From: Pseudomonas amygdali
GTDB taxonomy: Bacteria > Pseudomonadota > Gammaproteobacteria > Pseudomonadales > Pseudomonadaceae
NCBI RefSeq assembly: GCF_002699855.1
Contig: NZ_LKBW01000002.1
Location: forward strand, 1-57,783
Direction: 5' to 3'
DNA length: 57,783 bases
Part shown: piece after piece, positions 9,342-20,562 of the stretch
Layout of the letters: each line of letters starts with the position of its first letter
Position numbering within the stretch: position 1 is the stretch's first letter
Notes under the pieces: generated by a model
Database searches by the model: none
What the model was told of the DNA's origin: nothing
What the model saw: the letters and a program-made list of their open reading frames with translations, nothing else
Program-made: the position numbers and the translations under genes

Positions 9342-10315
9342 TACATGACGCCTGCGCGCAAAAGATCCTGCAAGTTGAACGCGCCAACCGGCCGGTCGTA
9401 CTGGTCTACGACAACAAGCGCACTGATTTTGTTGTCCTCCATGATTTTCAGCGCTTCGGCGGCCAGCATTTCTGCATGGGCCGTCTTGCCGTGAAGGGTC
9501 ATGACTTCATCAATGATGGTCTGGCGAATATCGACGGGGCGGTCCAGCGTTCTGCGCAAATCGCCGTCGGTGAAGATACCGGCCAGTGTGCCGTCAGCTT
9601 CGACAATCGCGGTCATGCCCAGGCCCTTGCGGGTCATTTCCAGCAGCGCATCCCTGAGCAGCGTGCCGCGTTGAACGCTGGGCAGTGCGTCGCCGGAGTG
9701 CATGACATTCTCAACCTTGAGCAGCAGGCGACGACCCAGCGCTCCGCCCGGATGGGAGAATGCAAAGTCTTCAGCGGTGAAACCCCGTGCGTCCAGCAGC
9801 GCCACGGCCAGAGCGTCGCCCATGACCAGTGCCGCGGTGGTCGAAGAGGTCGGTGCCAGATTGAGCGGGCAGGCCTCATGCACGACGTGGGTGTTGAGAT
9901 TGATGTCGGCAGCCTTGGCCAGAACGGACTCGGGGTCGCCGGTCAGGCTGATCATCTTTATGCCCAGGCGCTTGATCAGCGGCAGCAGGGTCACGATCTC
10001 GTGGGTGCTGCCGGAGTTCGACAGGGCCAGGATGATGTCATCGCGGGTGATCATGCCCATGTCGCCATGACTGGCTTCAGCTGGATGCACGAAAAAAGAG
10101 GTAGTGCCCGTGCTCGCCAGTGTGGCGGCAATCTTGTTGCCGATGTGTCCGGACTTGCCCATGCCGACCACAACAACTCGGCCCTTGCTGGCGAGGATCA
10201 TTTCGCACGCGCGCACGAAATCGCCGTCAAGACGTTCAAGCAAGCCTTGTATGGCTTCTATCTCAAGGCGAATGGTGCGTTGCGCCGATTGGATCAGGTC
10301 ACTGGATTGGTTCAT
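9341..10315 (-). CDS. kdsD: D-arabinose 5-phosphate isomerase KdsD
   Basis: The product (324 residues) interconverts ribulose 5-phosphate and arabinose 5-phosphate, the first step of Kdo synthesis. An N-terminal SIS domain (about residues 35-170) contains VVVGMGKSGHIGNKIAATLASTGTTSFFVHPAEASHGD, given here only to mark the sugar-phosphate site around G51 to D90. Two CBS domains follow at about 205-260 and 270-324. It is the first gene of the kdsD-kdsC-lptC-lptA-lptB run, divergent from mlaF. A TATAAT on the minus strand at 10354-10349 is a candidate -10 element. Confidence 0.96.
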   Translation of the reverse strand: MNQSSDLIQSAQRTIRLEIEAIQGLLERLDGDFVRACEMILASKGRVVVVGMGKSGHIGNKIAATLASTGTTSFFVHPAEASHGDMGMITRDDIILALSNSGSTHEIVTLLPLIKRLGIKMISLTGDPESVLAKAADINLNTHVVHEACPLNLAPTSSTTAALVMGDALAVALLDARGFTAEDFAFSHPGGALGRRLLLKVENVMHSGDALPSVQRGTLLRDALLEMTRKGLGMTAIVEADGTLAGIFTDGDLRRTLDRPVDIRQTIIDEVMTLHGKTAHAEMLAAEALKIMEDNKISALVVVDQYDRPVGAFNLQDLLRAGVM

Positions 10316-10619
10316 GTCTGGAAAGGGTCAGCCTGCTGAAAGGCGGCGATTATAGCGGTAATGAACGATTCCCTCACGTCTGATCGTCGTTGTGTTGTTT
10401 TTAAACGAATTTCCTACGCACTTGAGGGTCTGTATCCACGCCTGATGCCATAACATTGTGGTACAGAATAATTCAACGATTACCTGAACCGCTCGGTTCT
10501 CTTCTTGGGGGCGGGTGGCGGCGGTGGTATAGTTCGCGGCCTGTTCGGCGCGCCTGGACAGCTGGTCGGCCTCCAAGAACCGACGGCTGAGGGCGGAGGC
10601 TGTATCGCAAGGAGTTTAG
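10316..10619. promoter_or_regulatory. Divergent kdsD / mlaF intergenic region
   Basis: This 304-base gap separates kdsD (minus) from mlaF (plus). For mlaF, TTGGGG at 10505-10510 and TATAGT at 10528-10533 with a 17-base spacer form a plausible sigma-70 promoter. A ribosome site AAGGAG at 10609-10614 precedes the ATG. For kdsD, TATAAT reads on the minus strand at 10354-10349 without a strong -35. I see no gene, repeat or further clear operator in the rest. Confidence 0.6.
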
Positions 10620-11429
10620 ATGAGCCCTGATGACGCCTATGCGGTCGAGTTGAAAGGTGTGTCTTTCAAACGCGGTACGCGCAGCATTTTCAATAACGTT
10701 GATATTCGTATTCCGCGGGGCAAGGTCACCGGGATCATGGGGCCGTCCGGTTGTGGCAAGACTACCTTGCTGCGCTTGATGGGGGCTCAGTTGCGTCCAA
10801 GCGAAGGGCAGGTGTGGGTCAATGGTCAGAACCTGCCTGAGCTGTCGCGCAGTGATCTGTTCGATGCTCGCAAGCAGATGGGCGTGTTGTTTCAGAGCGG
10901 AGCACTGTTTACCGATCTGGACGTTTTCGAAAACGTCGCTTTTCCCTTGCGCGTGCACACTGAACTGCCGGAAGAAATGATCCGCGACATCGTGCTGCTC
11001 AAGCTTCAGGCTGTGGGCCTGCGCGGTGCGGTCGAACTGATGCCCGATGAACTGTCGGGTGGTATGAAGCGTCGTGTCGCGCTGGCCCGGGCCATCGCTC
11101 TCGATCCGCAGATTCTCATGTATGACGAGCCCTTCGTAGGGCAGGACCCGATTGCGATGGGCGTGCTGGTACGCCTGATCCGCTTGCTCAACGACGCATT
11201 GGGCATCACCAGTATCGTGGTGTCCCATGACCTCAGCGAGACAGCGAGCATTGCCGACTATCTCTATGTAGTGGGTGGCGGGCAGGTGCTGGGGCAGGGC
11301 ACGCCTGAAGAACTGATGTCCTCGGACAACCCACGCATTCGTCAATTCATGACCGGCGAGCCTGATGGCCCTGTACCGTTCCACTATCCGGCGCCGGATT
11401 TTCGCGAAGATCTATTGGGGAAGCGCTGA
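10620..11429 (+). CDS. mlaF: Phospholipid ABC transporter ATPase MlaF
   Basis: The product (269 residues) is the ATPase of the Mla system, which keeps phospholipids out of the outer leaflet of the outer membrane (Ttg2A in Pseudomonas). Walker A is GPSGCGKTT at residues 41-49, the signature is LSGGMKRR, and Walker B is [13 protein letters not shown]. The switch histidine lies in [15 protein letters not shown] precedes the ATG. Its stop codon TGATG shares a base with the mlaE start. In some pseudomonads the locus was first named for toluene tolerance. Confidence 0.96.
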   Translation: MSPDDAYAVELKGVSFKRGTRSIFNNVDIRIPRGKVTGIMGPSGCGKTTLLRLMGAQLRPSEGQVWVNGQNLPELSRSDLFDARKQMGVLFQSGALFTDLDVFENVAFPLRVHTELPEEMIRDIVLLKLQAVGLRGAVELMPDELSGGMKRRVALARAIALDPQILMYDEPFVGQDPIAMGVLVRLIRLLNDALGITSIVVSHDLSETASIADYLYVVGGGQVLGQGTPEELMSSDNPRIRQFMTGEPDGPVPFHYPAPDFREDLLGKR

Positions 11430-12226
11430 TGCGCAATAAGTCACTGATGGACCGGGTACGCCTGTTAGGGCGTTCGGCCATTGATATTGTTACTGTTCTG
11501 GGCCGTTCCGGTCTGTTTCTGGTAAACGCCCTGCTTGGCCGCGGCGGTGCGGGCAGCAGTTTTCAACTGCTGGTAAGGCAGCTGTATTCGGTCGGTGTCA
11601 TGTCGCTGGTCATCATCGTGGTGTCCGGCATGTTCATCGGCATGGTGCTGGCGCTGCAGGGCTTCAGCATTCTGACCAAGTACGGCTCCGAGCAGGCCGT
11701 TGGCCAGATGGTCGCACTGACCCTGCTGCGTGAGCTGGGGCCTGTGGTTACAGCCCTGCTGTTCGCCGGGCGTGCAGGTTCTGCGCTGACCGCCGAGATC
11801 GGCAACATGAAATCCACCGAGCAGTTGTCGAGCCTTGAGATGATCGGTGTCGATCCACTCAAGTACATCGTTGCGCCACGCCTGTGGGCAGGTTTCATCT
11901 CGATGCCGATTCTGGCGATGATTTTCAGTGTGGTCGGTATCTGGGGCGCTTCCTGGGTAGCGATCGATTGGCTGGGCGTCTATGACGGTTCTTTCTGGTC
12001 GAACATGCAGAACAGCGTTTCTTTCACGAACGATGTGCTCAATGGGGTGATCAAAAGCGTCGTATTTGCCTTCGTGGTGACATGGATTGCCGTTTTCCAG
12101 GGGTACGATTGCGATCCTACTTCCGAGGGGATCAGCCGCGCGACGACCAGAACCGTCGTTTACGCCTCGTTGGCCGTGCTGGGACTGGACTTTATTTTGA
12201 CCGCATTGATGTTTGGAGATTTCTGA
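11429..12226 (+). CDS. mlaE: Phospholipid ABC transporter permease MlaE
   Basis: The product (265 residues) is the inner-membrane permease of the Mla complex and forms a homodimer with MlaF bound below. The MlaE/YrbE family pattern is clear: an amphipathic start, about five membrane segments, and the conserved [26 protein letters not shown] region that contacts the ATPase. The segment [24 protein letters not shown] is also typical. Both ends overlap neighbouring genes by one to three bases (mlaF and mlaD), so expression should be tightly coupled. Confidence 0.96.
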   Translation: MRNKSLMDRVRLLGRSAIDIVTVLGRSGLFLVNALLGRGGAGSSFQLLVRQLYSVGVMSLVIIVVSGMFIGMVLALQGFSILTKYGSEQAVGQMVALTLLRELGPVVTALLFAGRAGSALTAEIGNMKSTEQLSSLEMIGVDPLKYIVAPRLWAGFISMPILAMIFSVVGIWGASWVAIDWLGVYDGSFWSNMQNSVSFTNDVLNGVIKSVVFAFVVTWIAVFQGYDCDPTSEGISRATTRTVVYASLAVLGLDFILTALMFGDF

Positions 12227-12693
12227 TGCAAAACCGTGCCATCGAAACCGGAGTCGGTCTGTTCCTGCTGGCGGGGATACTGGCTCTGCTCCTGCTGGCC
12301 CTGCGAGTCAGTGGTCTGAGCACGAGCGCGAGCACCGACACTTATAAACTTTATGCCTACTTCGACAATATTGCCGGTTTGACTGTCAGAGCCAAGGTAA
12401 GCATGGCTGGCGTCACGATCGGCAAGGTGATGGCGATCGATCTGGATCACGACACCTTCACCGGTCGCGTCACGCTGGAGATTCAAAAGAAGGTCGATAA
12501 CCTGCCTTCCGATTCCACGGCGTCGATCCTGACTGCTGGCCTGCTGGGTGAGAAGTACATTGGTCTCAGCGTCGGTGGCGATGACAAGCTGCTCAAAGAC
12601 GGTGCAACCATTCATGACACGCAGTCGTCGCTTGTGCTGGAAGACCTGATCGGGAAATTCCTGCTCAATACCGTAAGCAAAGACGCCAAGTAA
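12226..12693 (+). CDS. mlaD: Phospholipid-binding MCE protein MlaD
   Basis: The product (155 residues) has one N-terminal membrane helix (about residues 9-29) and a periplasmic MCE domain that forms a hexameric ring on top of MlaFE. The MCE core reads YFDNIAGLTVRAKVSMAGVTIGKV, with LTAGLLGEKYIGLS later. A short C-terminal tail fits the single-MCE Mla type. I chose ATG 12226, which overlaps the mlaE stop (TGATG), because the preceding in-frame sequence lies within mlaE. It hands lipids to or from MlaC. Confidence 0.95.
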   Translation: MQNRAIETGVGLFLLAGILALLLLALRVSGLSTSASTDTYKLYAYFDNIAGLTVRAKVSMAGVTIGKVMAIDLDHDTFTGRVTLEIQKKVDNLPSDSTASILTAGLLGEKYIGLSVGGDDKLLKDGATIHDTQSSLVLEDLIGKFLLNTVSKDAK

Positions 12694-12712
12694 GCCAAGT
12701 AAGGAGCTTTAA

Positions 12713-13363
12713 ATGATCTCTATCCTGCGCCGTGGTCTGTTGATATTGCTGGCCACCTTGCCGATGCTGGCCAACGCTGCGGCAACGCCCTCAGCTCACG
12801 ATCTGGTGGAACGTACCACCAAGGAGCTGTTGAGTGACCTGGCGACCAACCGTGAGCAGTACAAGTCGAATCCGAGTGCCTTCTACGATGCACTGAACCG
12901 CATTGTCGGTCCTGTCGTGGATGCCGATGGCATTTCCAAAAGCATCATGACCGTGAAGTACTCCCGCAAGGCGAGCCCTGAACAGGTGAAGCGTTTCGAG
13001 GAAAACTTCAAGCGCAGCCTGATGCAGTTCTACGGCAATGCCTTGCTTGAATTCAACAACCAGGGCATCACCGTCGCACCTGCCAAGGACGAAGGCGATG
13101 ACCGCACCAGCGTTGACATGCAGGTCAAAGGCAATAACGGCGCGATCTATCCGGTTTCCTACACGCTGGTCAAGCTGAACGGCGAGTGGAAAGTGCGTAA
13201 CGTTGTCATCAACGGTATCAATATCGGCAAGCTGTTCCGTGATCAGTTCGCCGATGCCATGCAGCGCAACGGCAACAACCTGGATACCACCATCAACAAC
13301 TGGGCTGGCGAAGTGGCCAAGACCAAGTCCACCGTAGACGCTGCGCAGAAGCCTGCACAATGA
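12713..13363 (+). CDS. mlaC: Periplasmic phospholipid shuttle MlaC
   Basis: The product (216 residues) carries phospholipids across the periplasm between the outer-membrane Mla complex and MlaFEDB. A signal peptide covers about residues 1-22 (RRGLLILLATLPMLANAA). The mature part is the MlaC/Ttg2 domain, with VDADGISKSIMTVKYSRKASPEQVKRFEENFK in the first half and the sheet-forming YPVSYTLVKLNGEWKVRNVVINGINIG in the second. AAGGAGC lies 6 to 8 bases before the ATG. It overlaps mlaB by 4 bases (ATGA). Confidence 0.95.
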   Translation: MISILRRGLLILLATLPMLANAAATPSAHDLVERTTKELLSDLATNREQYKSNPSAFYDALNRIVGPVVDADGISKSIMTVKYSRKASPEQVKRFEENFKRSLMQFYGNALLEFNNQGITVAPAKDEGDDRTSVDMQVKGNNGAIYPVSYTLVKLNGEWKVRNVVINGINIGKLFRDQFADAMQRNGNNLDTTINNWAGEVAKTKSTVDAAQKPAQ

Positions 13364-13665
13364 CAGAGTCCGCCGTCCGCCTCGTCGGGCCTGGCGAGCT
13401 CAGGCTGATTGGTGTGCTGGATTACCGCACCGGGCCACAGCTGCGCAAGCAGGGTGCGGCGCTGATCAAGTCGGGTGATCTGGCCGATCTGACACTTGAT
13501 TGCTCGGGCGTCGAGAAATCCAGCAGTGTAGGCCTCGCCTTGCTGCTGGCTTTCATGCGTGATGCACAGGAGGCAGGCAAGTCGATCACTGTCCGCTCGA
13601 TGCCTGAAGACATGCGTCAGATAGCCCGTGTATCAGGTCTGACCGAGCTACTGGACACCCACTGA
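13360..13665 (+). CDS. mlaB: STAS-domain protein MlaB
   Basis: The product (101 residues) is a single STAS domain that binds MlaF and stabilises the MlaFEDB complex in E. coli. The conserved STAS segment is TLDCSGVEKSSSVGLALLLAFMRDAQ; the serine run lies where anti-sigma antagonists carry their phosphorylatable serine. It overlaps the mlaC stop by 4 bases and is the last mla gene. A long stem ending in a T run follows at 13678-13733, so the mla message may stop here. Confidence 0.92.
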   Translation: MTESAVRLVGPGELRLIGVLDYRTGPQLRKQGAALIKSGDLADLTLDCSGVEKSSSVGLALLLAFMRDAQEAGKSITVRSMPEDMRQIARVSGLTELLDTH

Positions 13666-13677
13666 CAGGCGTCATCG

Positions 13678-13733
13678 AAAAAGCCCTTTATCCGGGACCT
13701 GCTTGTCGGGCTTCGCATAACATGGGCTTTTTT
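13678..13733 (+). terminator. Possible terminator after mlaB
   Basis: AAAAAGCCC at 13678-13686 can pair with GGGCTTTTTT at 13724-13733, ending in a T run. A shorter alternative pairs AAGCCC with GGGCTT at 13708-13713. The wide loop makes it less certain than the other terminators in this window. The position between mlaB and ibaG is sensible. Confidence 0.5.
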
Positions 13734-13779
13734 GTATGATGGCAGACCCGCGCGCGTACAGCGCCGATCGAGGTTAAGC

Positions 13780-15307
<1,528 letters not shown>

Positions 15308-15315
15308 TAGCGCGT

Positions 15316-15342
15316 GGCCCTGATGCCACTGGCATCGGGGCC
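15316..15342 (+). terminator. GC-rich hairpin after murA
   Basis: GGCCCTGATGCC at 15316-15327 pairs with GGCATCGGGGCC at 15331-15342 around a 3-base loop, 12 pairs with one G-T wobble. It sits 8 bases after the murA stop. No T run follows, so it may be an mRNA 3'-end stabiliser or a factor-assisted stop rather than a classical intrinsic terminator. Confidence 0.5.
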
Positions 15343-15461
15343 GCCTGTTCTGTCGCGGGTGTGATTTCTGATTCGTTTCACTTCAGGCCGAACACGCTTG
15401 AGGGTTGTCATGCGCCGCTTGCGTCGTGACAAAAGTTTCCTGATAAGGACTTACGTTTCCC

Positions 15462-16097
15462 ATGTTGACCATCGCACTGTCCAAGGGCCGCATTCTTGAC
15501 GACACCCTGCCGCTTCTCGCTGAAGCGGGCATCGTGCCGACCGAGAATCCGGACAAGAGCCGCAAGCTCATCATCCCCACGACTCAGGCCGATGTGCGCC
15601 TGCTGATCGTGCGTGCCACCGATGTGCCGACCTATATCGAGCATGGTGCCGCCGATCTGGGCGTCGCGGGCAAGGATGTGTTGATGGAATATACCGGCCA
15701 GGGCCTTTACGAGCCTCTGGACCTGCAGATTGCCAAGTGCAAGCTGATGACTGCCGGTGCCATCGGTGCGGTCGAGCCCAAGGGCCGTCTGCGCGTGGCG
15801 ACCAAGTTCGTCAACGTTGCCAAGCGTTACTACGCCGAACAGGGTCGTCAGGTCGATATCATCAAGCTGTACGGTTCCATGGAGCTGGCACCGCTGATCG
15901 GTCTGGCAGACAAGATCATCGACGTAGTCGACACCGGTAATACCTTGCGAGCCAATGGCCTTGAGCCTCAGGAACTGATCGCTACCATCAGCTCGCGTCT
16001 GGTAGTCAACAAGGCTTCCATGAAGATGCAGCACGCACGCATTCAGGCCCTCATCGACACCCTGCGCAAGGCAGTGGAGTCGCGACACCGTAGCTGA
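15462..16097 (+). CDS. hisG: ATP phosphoribosyltransferase HisG (short form)
   Basis: The product (211 residues) catalyses the first step of histidine synthesis, joining ATP and PRPP. This is the short HisG form, without the C-terminal allosteric domain, so it needs the regulatory subunit HisZ, which is not in this window. Motifs include [19 protein letters not shown] and the PRPP-binding [13 protein letters not shown]. It is followed by hisD and hisC, separated from hisD by 124 bases. Confidence 0.96.
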   Translation: MLTIALSKGRILDDTLPLLAEAGIVPTENPDKSRKLIIPTTQADVRLLIVRATDVPTYIEHGAADLGVAGKDVLMEYTGQGLYEPLDLQIAKCKLMTAGAIGAVEPKGRLRVATKFVNVAKRYYAEQGRQVDIIKLYGSMELAPLIGLADKIIDVVDTGNTLRANGLEPQELIATISSRLVVNKASMKMQHARIQALIDTLRKAVESRHRS

Positions 16098-16221
16098 TTC
16101 ATTCACGCAACGTTGAGTTGCGTCCAGCTATCCGTGTCATAGCCAAATTTCTCAGGTGCCTGCGCGGATAGCTTGGTAGCTTTAGGCTCCTGAGCATCCG
16201 CCAATTATTGAGGCCCCCGCT

Positions 16222-17568
16222 ATGACCACGCCCACTGCAATTCGCCGACTCGACGCTGCTGACCCGGATTTCGCACGACATCTGGATCACCTGCTGAGCT
16301 GGGAAAGCGTGTCTGACGACTCGGTCAACCAGCGCGTGCTCGACATCATCAAGGCGGTACGTGAGCGCGGCGACGAGGCGTTGGTCGAGTTCACCCAGAA
16401 GTTTGACGGGCTGCAGGTCGCGTCGATGGCCGACCTGATTCTGCCTCGCGAGCGCTTGGAACTGGCATTGACCCGCATCACGCCGGTCCAGCGCGAGGCG
16501 CTGGAAAAAGCCGCCGAGCGTGTGCGCAGCTACCACGAGAAACAGAAACAGGATTCCTGGAGCTATACCGAGGCCGATGGCACGGTGCTGGGCCAGAAGG
16601 TTACGCCGCTGGACCGCGCAGGCCTGTATGTGCCCGGTGGCAAAGCCTCGTACCCGTCTTCGGTATTGATGAATGCCATTCCGGCCAAAGTGGCGGGCGT
16701 GACCGAGGTGGTCATGGTCGTGCCGACACCGCGTGGTGAAATCAACGAACTGGTGCTGGCCGCTGCCTGTATTGCGGGTGTCGACCGGGTGTTCACCATC
16801 GGCGGTGCGCAAGCTGTGGCAGCGCTGGCCTACGGCACTGAAAGCGTGCCAAAGGTCGATAAGGTTGTCGGCCCCGGGAATATTTATGTGGCCACCGCCA
16901 AGCGCCACGTATTCGGTCAGGTCGGGATCGACATGATCGCCGGTCCTTCCGAGATTCTTGTGGTGTGTGACGGCCAGACCGATCCTGACTGGATTGCCAT
17001 GGACCTGTTCTCCCAGGCCGAGCACGATGAAGATGCCCAGGCCATTCTGGTCAGCCCGGATGCCGATTTTCTCGACAAGGTTGCCGCCAGTATCACGCGT
17101 CTGCTGCCAACCATGGAGCGCGCGGCTATCGTCGAAACGTCGATCAACGGTCGCGGCGCATTGATAAAAGTGGCAGACATGGCGCAAGCCATCGAAGTTG
17201 CCAATCGCATTGCGCCTGAGCACCTTGAATTGTCCGTCGCCGATCCGGAAGCCTGGCTGCCACAGATCCGCCATGCGGGTGCGATCTTCATGGGGCGCCA
17301 CACCTCCGAAGCACTGGGCGACTATTGCGCAGGTCCCAACCACGTACTGCCGACCTCCGGCACGGCACGTTTTTCCTCGCCGCTGGGCGTGTACGATTTT
17401 CAGAAGCGCTCGTCTATCATCTACTGCTCGCCGCAGGGTGCGTCCGAGCTGGGTAAGACAGCGTCGGTGCTGGCTCGTGGCGAATCCCTTAGCGGCCATG
17501 CCCGCAGTGCTGAATATCGAATTACTGATCCCGACTGGAAAGCAGGCAATACAGAGGACGGCAAATAA
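16222..17568 (+). CDS. hisD: Histidinol dehydrogenase HisD
   Basis: The product (448 residues) is the zinc- and NAD-dependent enzyme that oxidises L-histidinol to L-histidine, the last two steps of the pathway. Typical motifs are [24 protein letters not shown], the [14 protein letters not shown] region, and [11 protein letters not shown], which supplies the catalytic and zinc-binding Q and [20 protein letters not shown] follows near the end. Its stop shares a base with the hisC start (TAATG), so the two are likely cotranslated. Length is normal. Confidence 0.97.
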   Translation: MTTPTAIRRLDAADPDFARHLDHLLSWESVSDDSVNQRVLDIIKAVRERGDEALVEFTQKFDGLQVASMADLILPRERLELALTRITPVQREALEKAAERVRSYHEKQKQDSWSYTEADGTVLGQKVTPLDRAGLYVPGGKASYPSSVLMNAIPAKVAGVTEVVMVVPTPRGEINELVLAAACIAGVDRVFTIGGAQAVAALAYGTESVPKVDKVVGPGNIYVATAKRHVFGQVGIDMIAGPSEILVVCDGQTDPDWIAMDLFSQAEHDEDAQAILVSPDADFLDKVAASITRLLPTMERAAIVETSINGRGALIKVADMAQAIEVANRIAPEHLELSVADPEAWLPQIRHAGAIFMGRHTSEALGDYCAGPNHVLPTSGTARFSSPLGVYDFQKRSSIIYCSPQGASELGKTASVLARGESLSGHARSAEYRITDPDWKAGNTEDGK

Positions 17569-18620
17569 TGAGCAAATTCTGGAGTCCTTTCGTCAGCGAT
17601 CTGGTGCCTTATGTGCCGGGCGAGCAGCCGAAGTTGACCCGGCTGGTCAAGCTCAATACCAATGAAAACCCGTATGGCCCGTCGCCCAAGGCTGTCGAGG
17701 CCATGCGTGCCGCGCTGACCGACGACTTGCGTCTGTACCCGGACCCCAACAGCGACCTGCTCAAGCACGCTGTCGCCGATTACTACAAGGTGCAGCCCAA
17801 TCAGGTGTTCCTGGGCAATGGCTCGGATGAAGTGCTGGCGCACATTTTCCACGCTTTGTTTCAGCACGATGCTCCGCTGCTGTTTCCGGACATCAGCTAC
17901 AGCTTCTATCCGGTCTACTGCGGTCTGTACGGGATCGATTACGAAATGATCGCGCTGGACGATCAGTTCCAGATTCGTGCCGAAGACTACGCCAGACCCA
18001 ATGCCGGGATCATTTTCCCTAACCCGAATGCACCGACCGGTTGCCTGCTCGGTCTGGACAAGGTCGAGCAGATTATCAAGGCCAGCCCGGATTCAGTGGT
18101 CGTCGTTGACGAAGCGTACATCGACTTTGGTGGCGAGACCGCGATCACGCTGGTTGATCGCTACCCGAACCTGCTGGTCACTCAGACCTTGTCAAAGTCG
18201 CGCTCGCTGGCCGGTCTGCGTGTCGGCCTGGCGGTGGGGCATCCTGATCTGATCGAAGCGCTGGAGAGGGTCAAGAACAGCTTCAACTCCTATCCGCTGG
18301 ACCGTATGGCCAATGTGGGTGGTGCGGCAGCTTTCGAGGATCGCGAGCACTTCGAGTCGACGCGCAACAAGGTCATCGAAAGCCGCGAGGCGCTGGTCGA
18401 ACAGTTGCAGGGCAAAGGCTTTGAAGTGCTGCCATCGGCAGCCAACTTCATCTTCGCCCGCCACCCGCAACACGATGCTGCAGCCCTGGCTGCGAAACTG
18501 CGCGAGCAGGGCGTCATCGTTCGCCACTTCAAACAGCAGCGAATCGCCCAGTTCCTGCGCATCAGCATCGGCACGCCAGAGCAGCATCATGCGTTGCTGG
18601 AAGGGTTGAGCGATATCTGA
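17568..18620 (+). CDS. hisC: Histidinol-phosphate aminotransferase HisC
   Basis: The product (350 residues) is a PLP-dependent fold-type I aminotransferase acting on imidazole acetol phosphate with glutamate. The cofactor lysine is K210, in the motif [14 protein letters not shown]. Conserved [12 protein letters not shown] (substrate site) and FPNPNAPTG are also present. The ATG overlaps the hisD stop. Many pseudomonads carry two hisC copies; this is the one next to hisG-hisD. A large REPIN array follows. Confidence 0.96.
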   Translation: MSKFWSPFVSDLVPYVPGEQPKLTRLVKLNTNENPYGPSPKAVEAMRAALTDDLRLYPDPNSDLLKHAVADYYKVQPNQVFLGNGSDEVLAHIFHALFQHDAPLLFPDISYSFYPVYCGLYGIDYEMIALDDQFQIRAEDYARPNAGIIFPNPNAPTGCLLGLDKVEQIIKASPDSVVVVDEAYIDFGGETAITLVDRYPNLLVTQTLSKSRSLAGLRVGLAVGHPDLIEALERVKNSFNSYPLDRMANVGGAAAFEDREHFESTRNKVIESREALVEQLQGKGFEVLPSAANFIFARHPQHDAAALAAKLREQGVIVRHFKQQRIAQFLRISIGTPEQHHALLEGLSDI

Positions 18621-19290
18621 GACGCGGATCGGTCAGCCCGAAAACGGGCTGACCTTGCGCTGCCATAGGATCATCGATGCCGCAGAGCATCCGCATGGCC
18701 TGGAAACACCGCCGACCTATGTGAGTAATCCAAATGGCTCGAAAACATTCCGGGTCTGCGGGAGCGAGCGTGCTCGCGAAGAAGCCCGTGCAGCCGCTGA
18801 AACTCCATTGATCAGGTAATCCGCCTTCGCGAGCAAGCTCGCTCCCACAAGATCATCGCTGCCGCAGAGCATCCACATGGCTTGAAACACTTCGGACCTG
18901 TGTGAGTGTCTCGCATGGCTTGAAACACTCCGGACCTGTGGGAGCGAGCTTGCTCGCGAAAGGGCCTGCACAAGCGCCGAAAATGCATCGACTGAAACAC
19001 CGTATTCGCGAGCAAGCTCGCTCCCACAAGATCATCGCTGCCGCAGAGCATCCACATGGCTTGAAACACCCAGGACCTGTGTGAGTGTCTCGCATGGTTT
19101 GAAAACACTCCGGATCTGTGGGAGCGAGCTTGCTCGCGAAAGGGCCTGCACTAGCGCCGAAAATGCATCGATTGAAACACTTTCTTCGCGAGCAAGCTCG
19201 CCCCCCCACGCCCTTCGGGCAGAAGCCCGGATGCCCTTTATTCCCGGCGTCACAGATCTGTGCTGTACCGCACTTTCAGGTAATGGCGCA
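18621..19290. repeat. Tandem array of three REPIN units
   Basis: The 670 bases between hisC and algW hold no gene. They contain three inverted REP pairs with arms of the form GGAGCGAGCTTGCTCGCGAA: plus arms start near 18758, 18938 and 19118, and minus arms near 18826, 19005 and 19185. The gap between arms is 44 to 45 bases in every pair. The sequence between pairs is also repeated (GCCGCAGAGCATCCACATGG, then a GTGTGAGTGTCTCGCATGG stretch), so the real unit is about 180 bp, present three times, the first copy most diverged. The last arm has an extra run of C (19200-19207). 19209-19290 holds a short CGCCCTTCGGGC dyad and nothing else clear. Confidence 0.9.
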
Positions 19291-20451
19291 TCACTCCGGC
19301 GCTGCGGCGGGTGTCGGGGCGGGTGGTGGGCGCAGGCCGACCTCGGCGCTCAGGCGCATCTCCTTGCCGTTGCGCATCACGTCGATAGCAATCTTGTCCT
19401 TGGGTTTGGTGCGCGCCACCTGGTTCATCGAGCGACGACCGTCGCCGGCAGGTTCGCCATTGATGCTCAGGATCACGTCGCCCAGTTGCAGGCCGGCTTT
19501 CTGCGCCGGTCCGTCGCGGAAGATGCCGGCCACAACGATACCTGGACGATCCTTCAGCCCGAAGGATTCGGCCAGTTCCTGGGTCAGCGGTTGAACTTCG
19601 ATGCCCAGCCAGCCACGAATGACCTGACCGTGCTCGATGATCGACTTCATGACATCCATTGCCAATTTGGTCGGAATAGCGAAGCCGATGCCCTGGGAGC
19701 CGCCGGACTTGGAAAAAATCGCGGTATTGATACCGATCAGATTGCCGCTGGCGTCTACCAGCGCACCGCCCGAGTTACCCGGGTTGATGGCCGCATCGGT
19801 CTGAATGAAGTCTTCATAAGTGTTGAGGCCCAATTGATTGCGCCCGGTGGCACTGATGATCCCCATGGTCACGGTCTGACCGACCCCGAACGGGTTGCCG
19901 ATCGCCAGTGCAACGTCGCCGATGCGAATGCTGTCAGAGCGCGCGATGGTAATCGCGGGCAGGTTTTTCAAATCGATCTTGAGCACCGCCAGGTCGGTTT
20001 CCGGGTCATTGCCGATGACCCGGGCAATGGTTTCGCGGCCGTCTTTTAGCGCCACCACGATCTGGTCCGCGCCTGTGGTGACGTGGTTATTGGTCAGTAT
20101 GTAGCCTTCGGGGCTCATCATGACGCCAGAGCCAAGGCTCGACTCCATGCGCTTCTGCTTGGGCGTGTTGTCGCCGAAGAAGCGCCGGAACTGCGGGTCT
20201 TCGAAAAGCGGGTTGTTGCCCTTGTTGACCATCTTGGTGGTGTAGAGGTTGACCACCGCGGGCGCTGCGGCAATGACCGCATCGGCATAGGACGACGGAC
20301 CTTGCATGACGTTGGTGGTCTGCGGAGCCTGTTGCAGATTGACATCCAGGCTCGGCAGGCCGACCCACTGCGGATAGCGCTGAATAATCAGCATGGCGAT
20401 AAGCACGCCAGCCAGCAATGGCCAGCCGAAAAAACGCAGTGCCTTGAACAT
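19291..20451 (-). CDS. algW: Periplasmic serine protease AlgW (DegS-like)
   Basis: The product (386 residues) is a trimeric inner-membrane-anchored HtrA-family protease. It makes the first cut in the anti-sigma factor MucA when its PDZ domain senses misfolded outer-membrane proteins, releasing AlgU/AlgT. An N-terminal membrane segment spans about residues 9-25. The catalytic triad is visible: H123 in TNNHV, the aspartate in DPETDLAVLKI, and S227 in INPGNSGGAL. One PDZ domain covers about residues 270-365. The C-terminus is proline/alanine-rich. It is transcribed towards the REPIN array and is divergent from the Nif3-like gene. Confidence 0.96.
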   Translation of the reverse strand: MFKALRFFGWPLLAGVLIAMLIIQRYPQWVGLPSLDVNLQQAPQTTNVMQGPSSYADAVIAAAPAVVNLYTTKMVNKGNNPLFEDPQFRRFFGDNTPKQKRMESSLGSGVMMSPEGYILTNNHVTTGADQIVVALKDGRETIARVIGNDPETDLAVLKIDLKNLPAITIARSDSIRIGDVALAIGNPFGVGQTVTMGIISATGRNQLGLNTYEDFIQTDAAINPGNSGGALVDASGNLIGINTAIFSKSGGSQGIGFAIPTKLAMDVMKSIIEHGQVIRGWLGIEVQPLTQELAESFGLKDRPGIVVAGIFRDGPAQKAGLQLGDVILSINGEPAGDGRRSMNQVARTKPKDKIAIDVMRNGKEMRLSAEVGLRPPPAPTPAAAPE

Positions 20452-20562
20452 TTAACAAGTCCTGATGGTTGCAGGCGCAGAAAGTTTTGCCACGGGTGCG
20501 CCATAATGGCGGGCATTATACGAGTACAACGCAGCTCTGAACTGCATATTTAGGAGTCTTTT

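Noticed and set aside
18669..19208. Possible CRISPR array
   Set aside because: The repeats are alternating inverted REP pairs with 44-45 base loops and conserved flanks at 180-bp period. There are no unique spacers and no cas genes.
18717..19253. Short reading frames across the REPIN array
   Set aside because: They encode repeated translations of the REP unit (such as CSAAAMILWERACS) on both strands, with no ribosome sites. They are products of the repeat and not genes.
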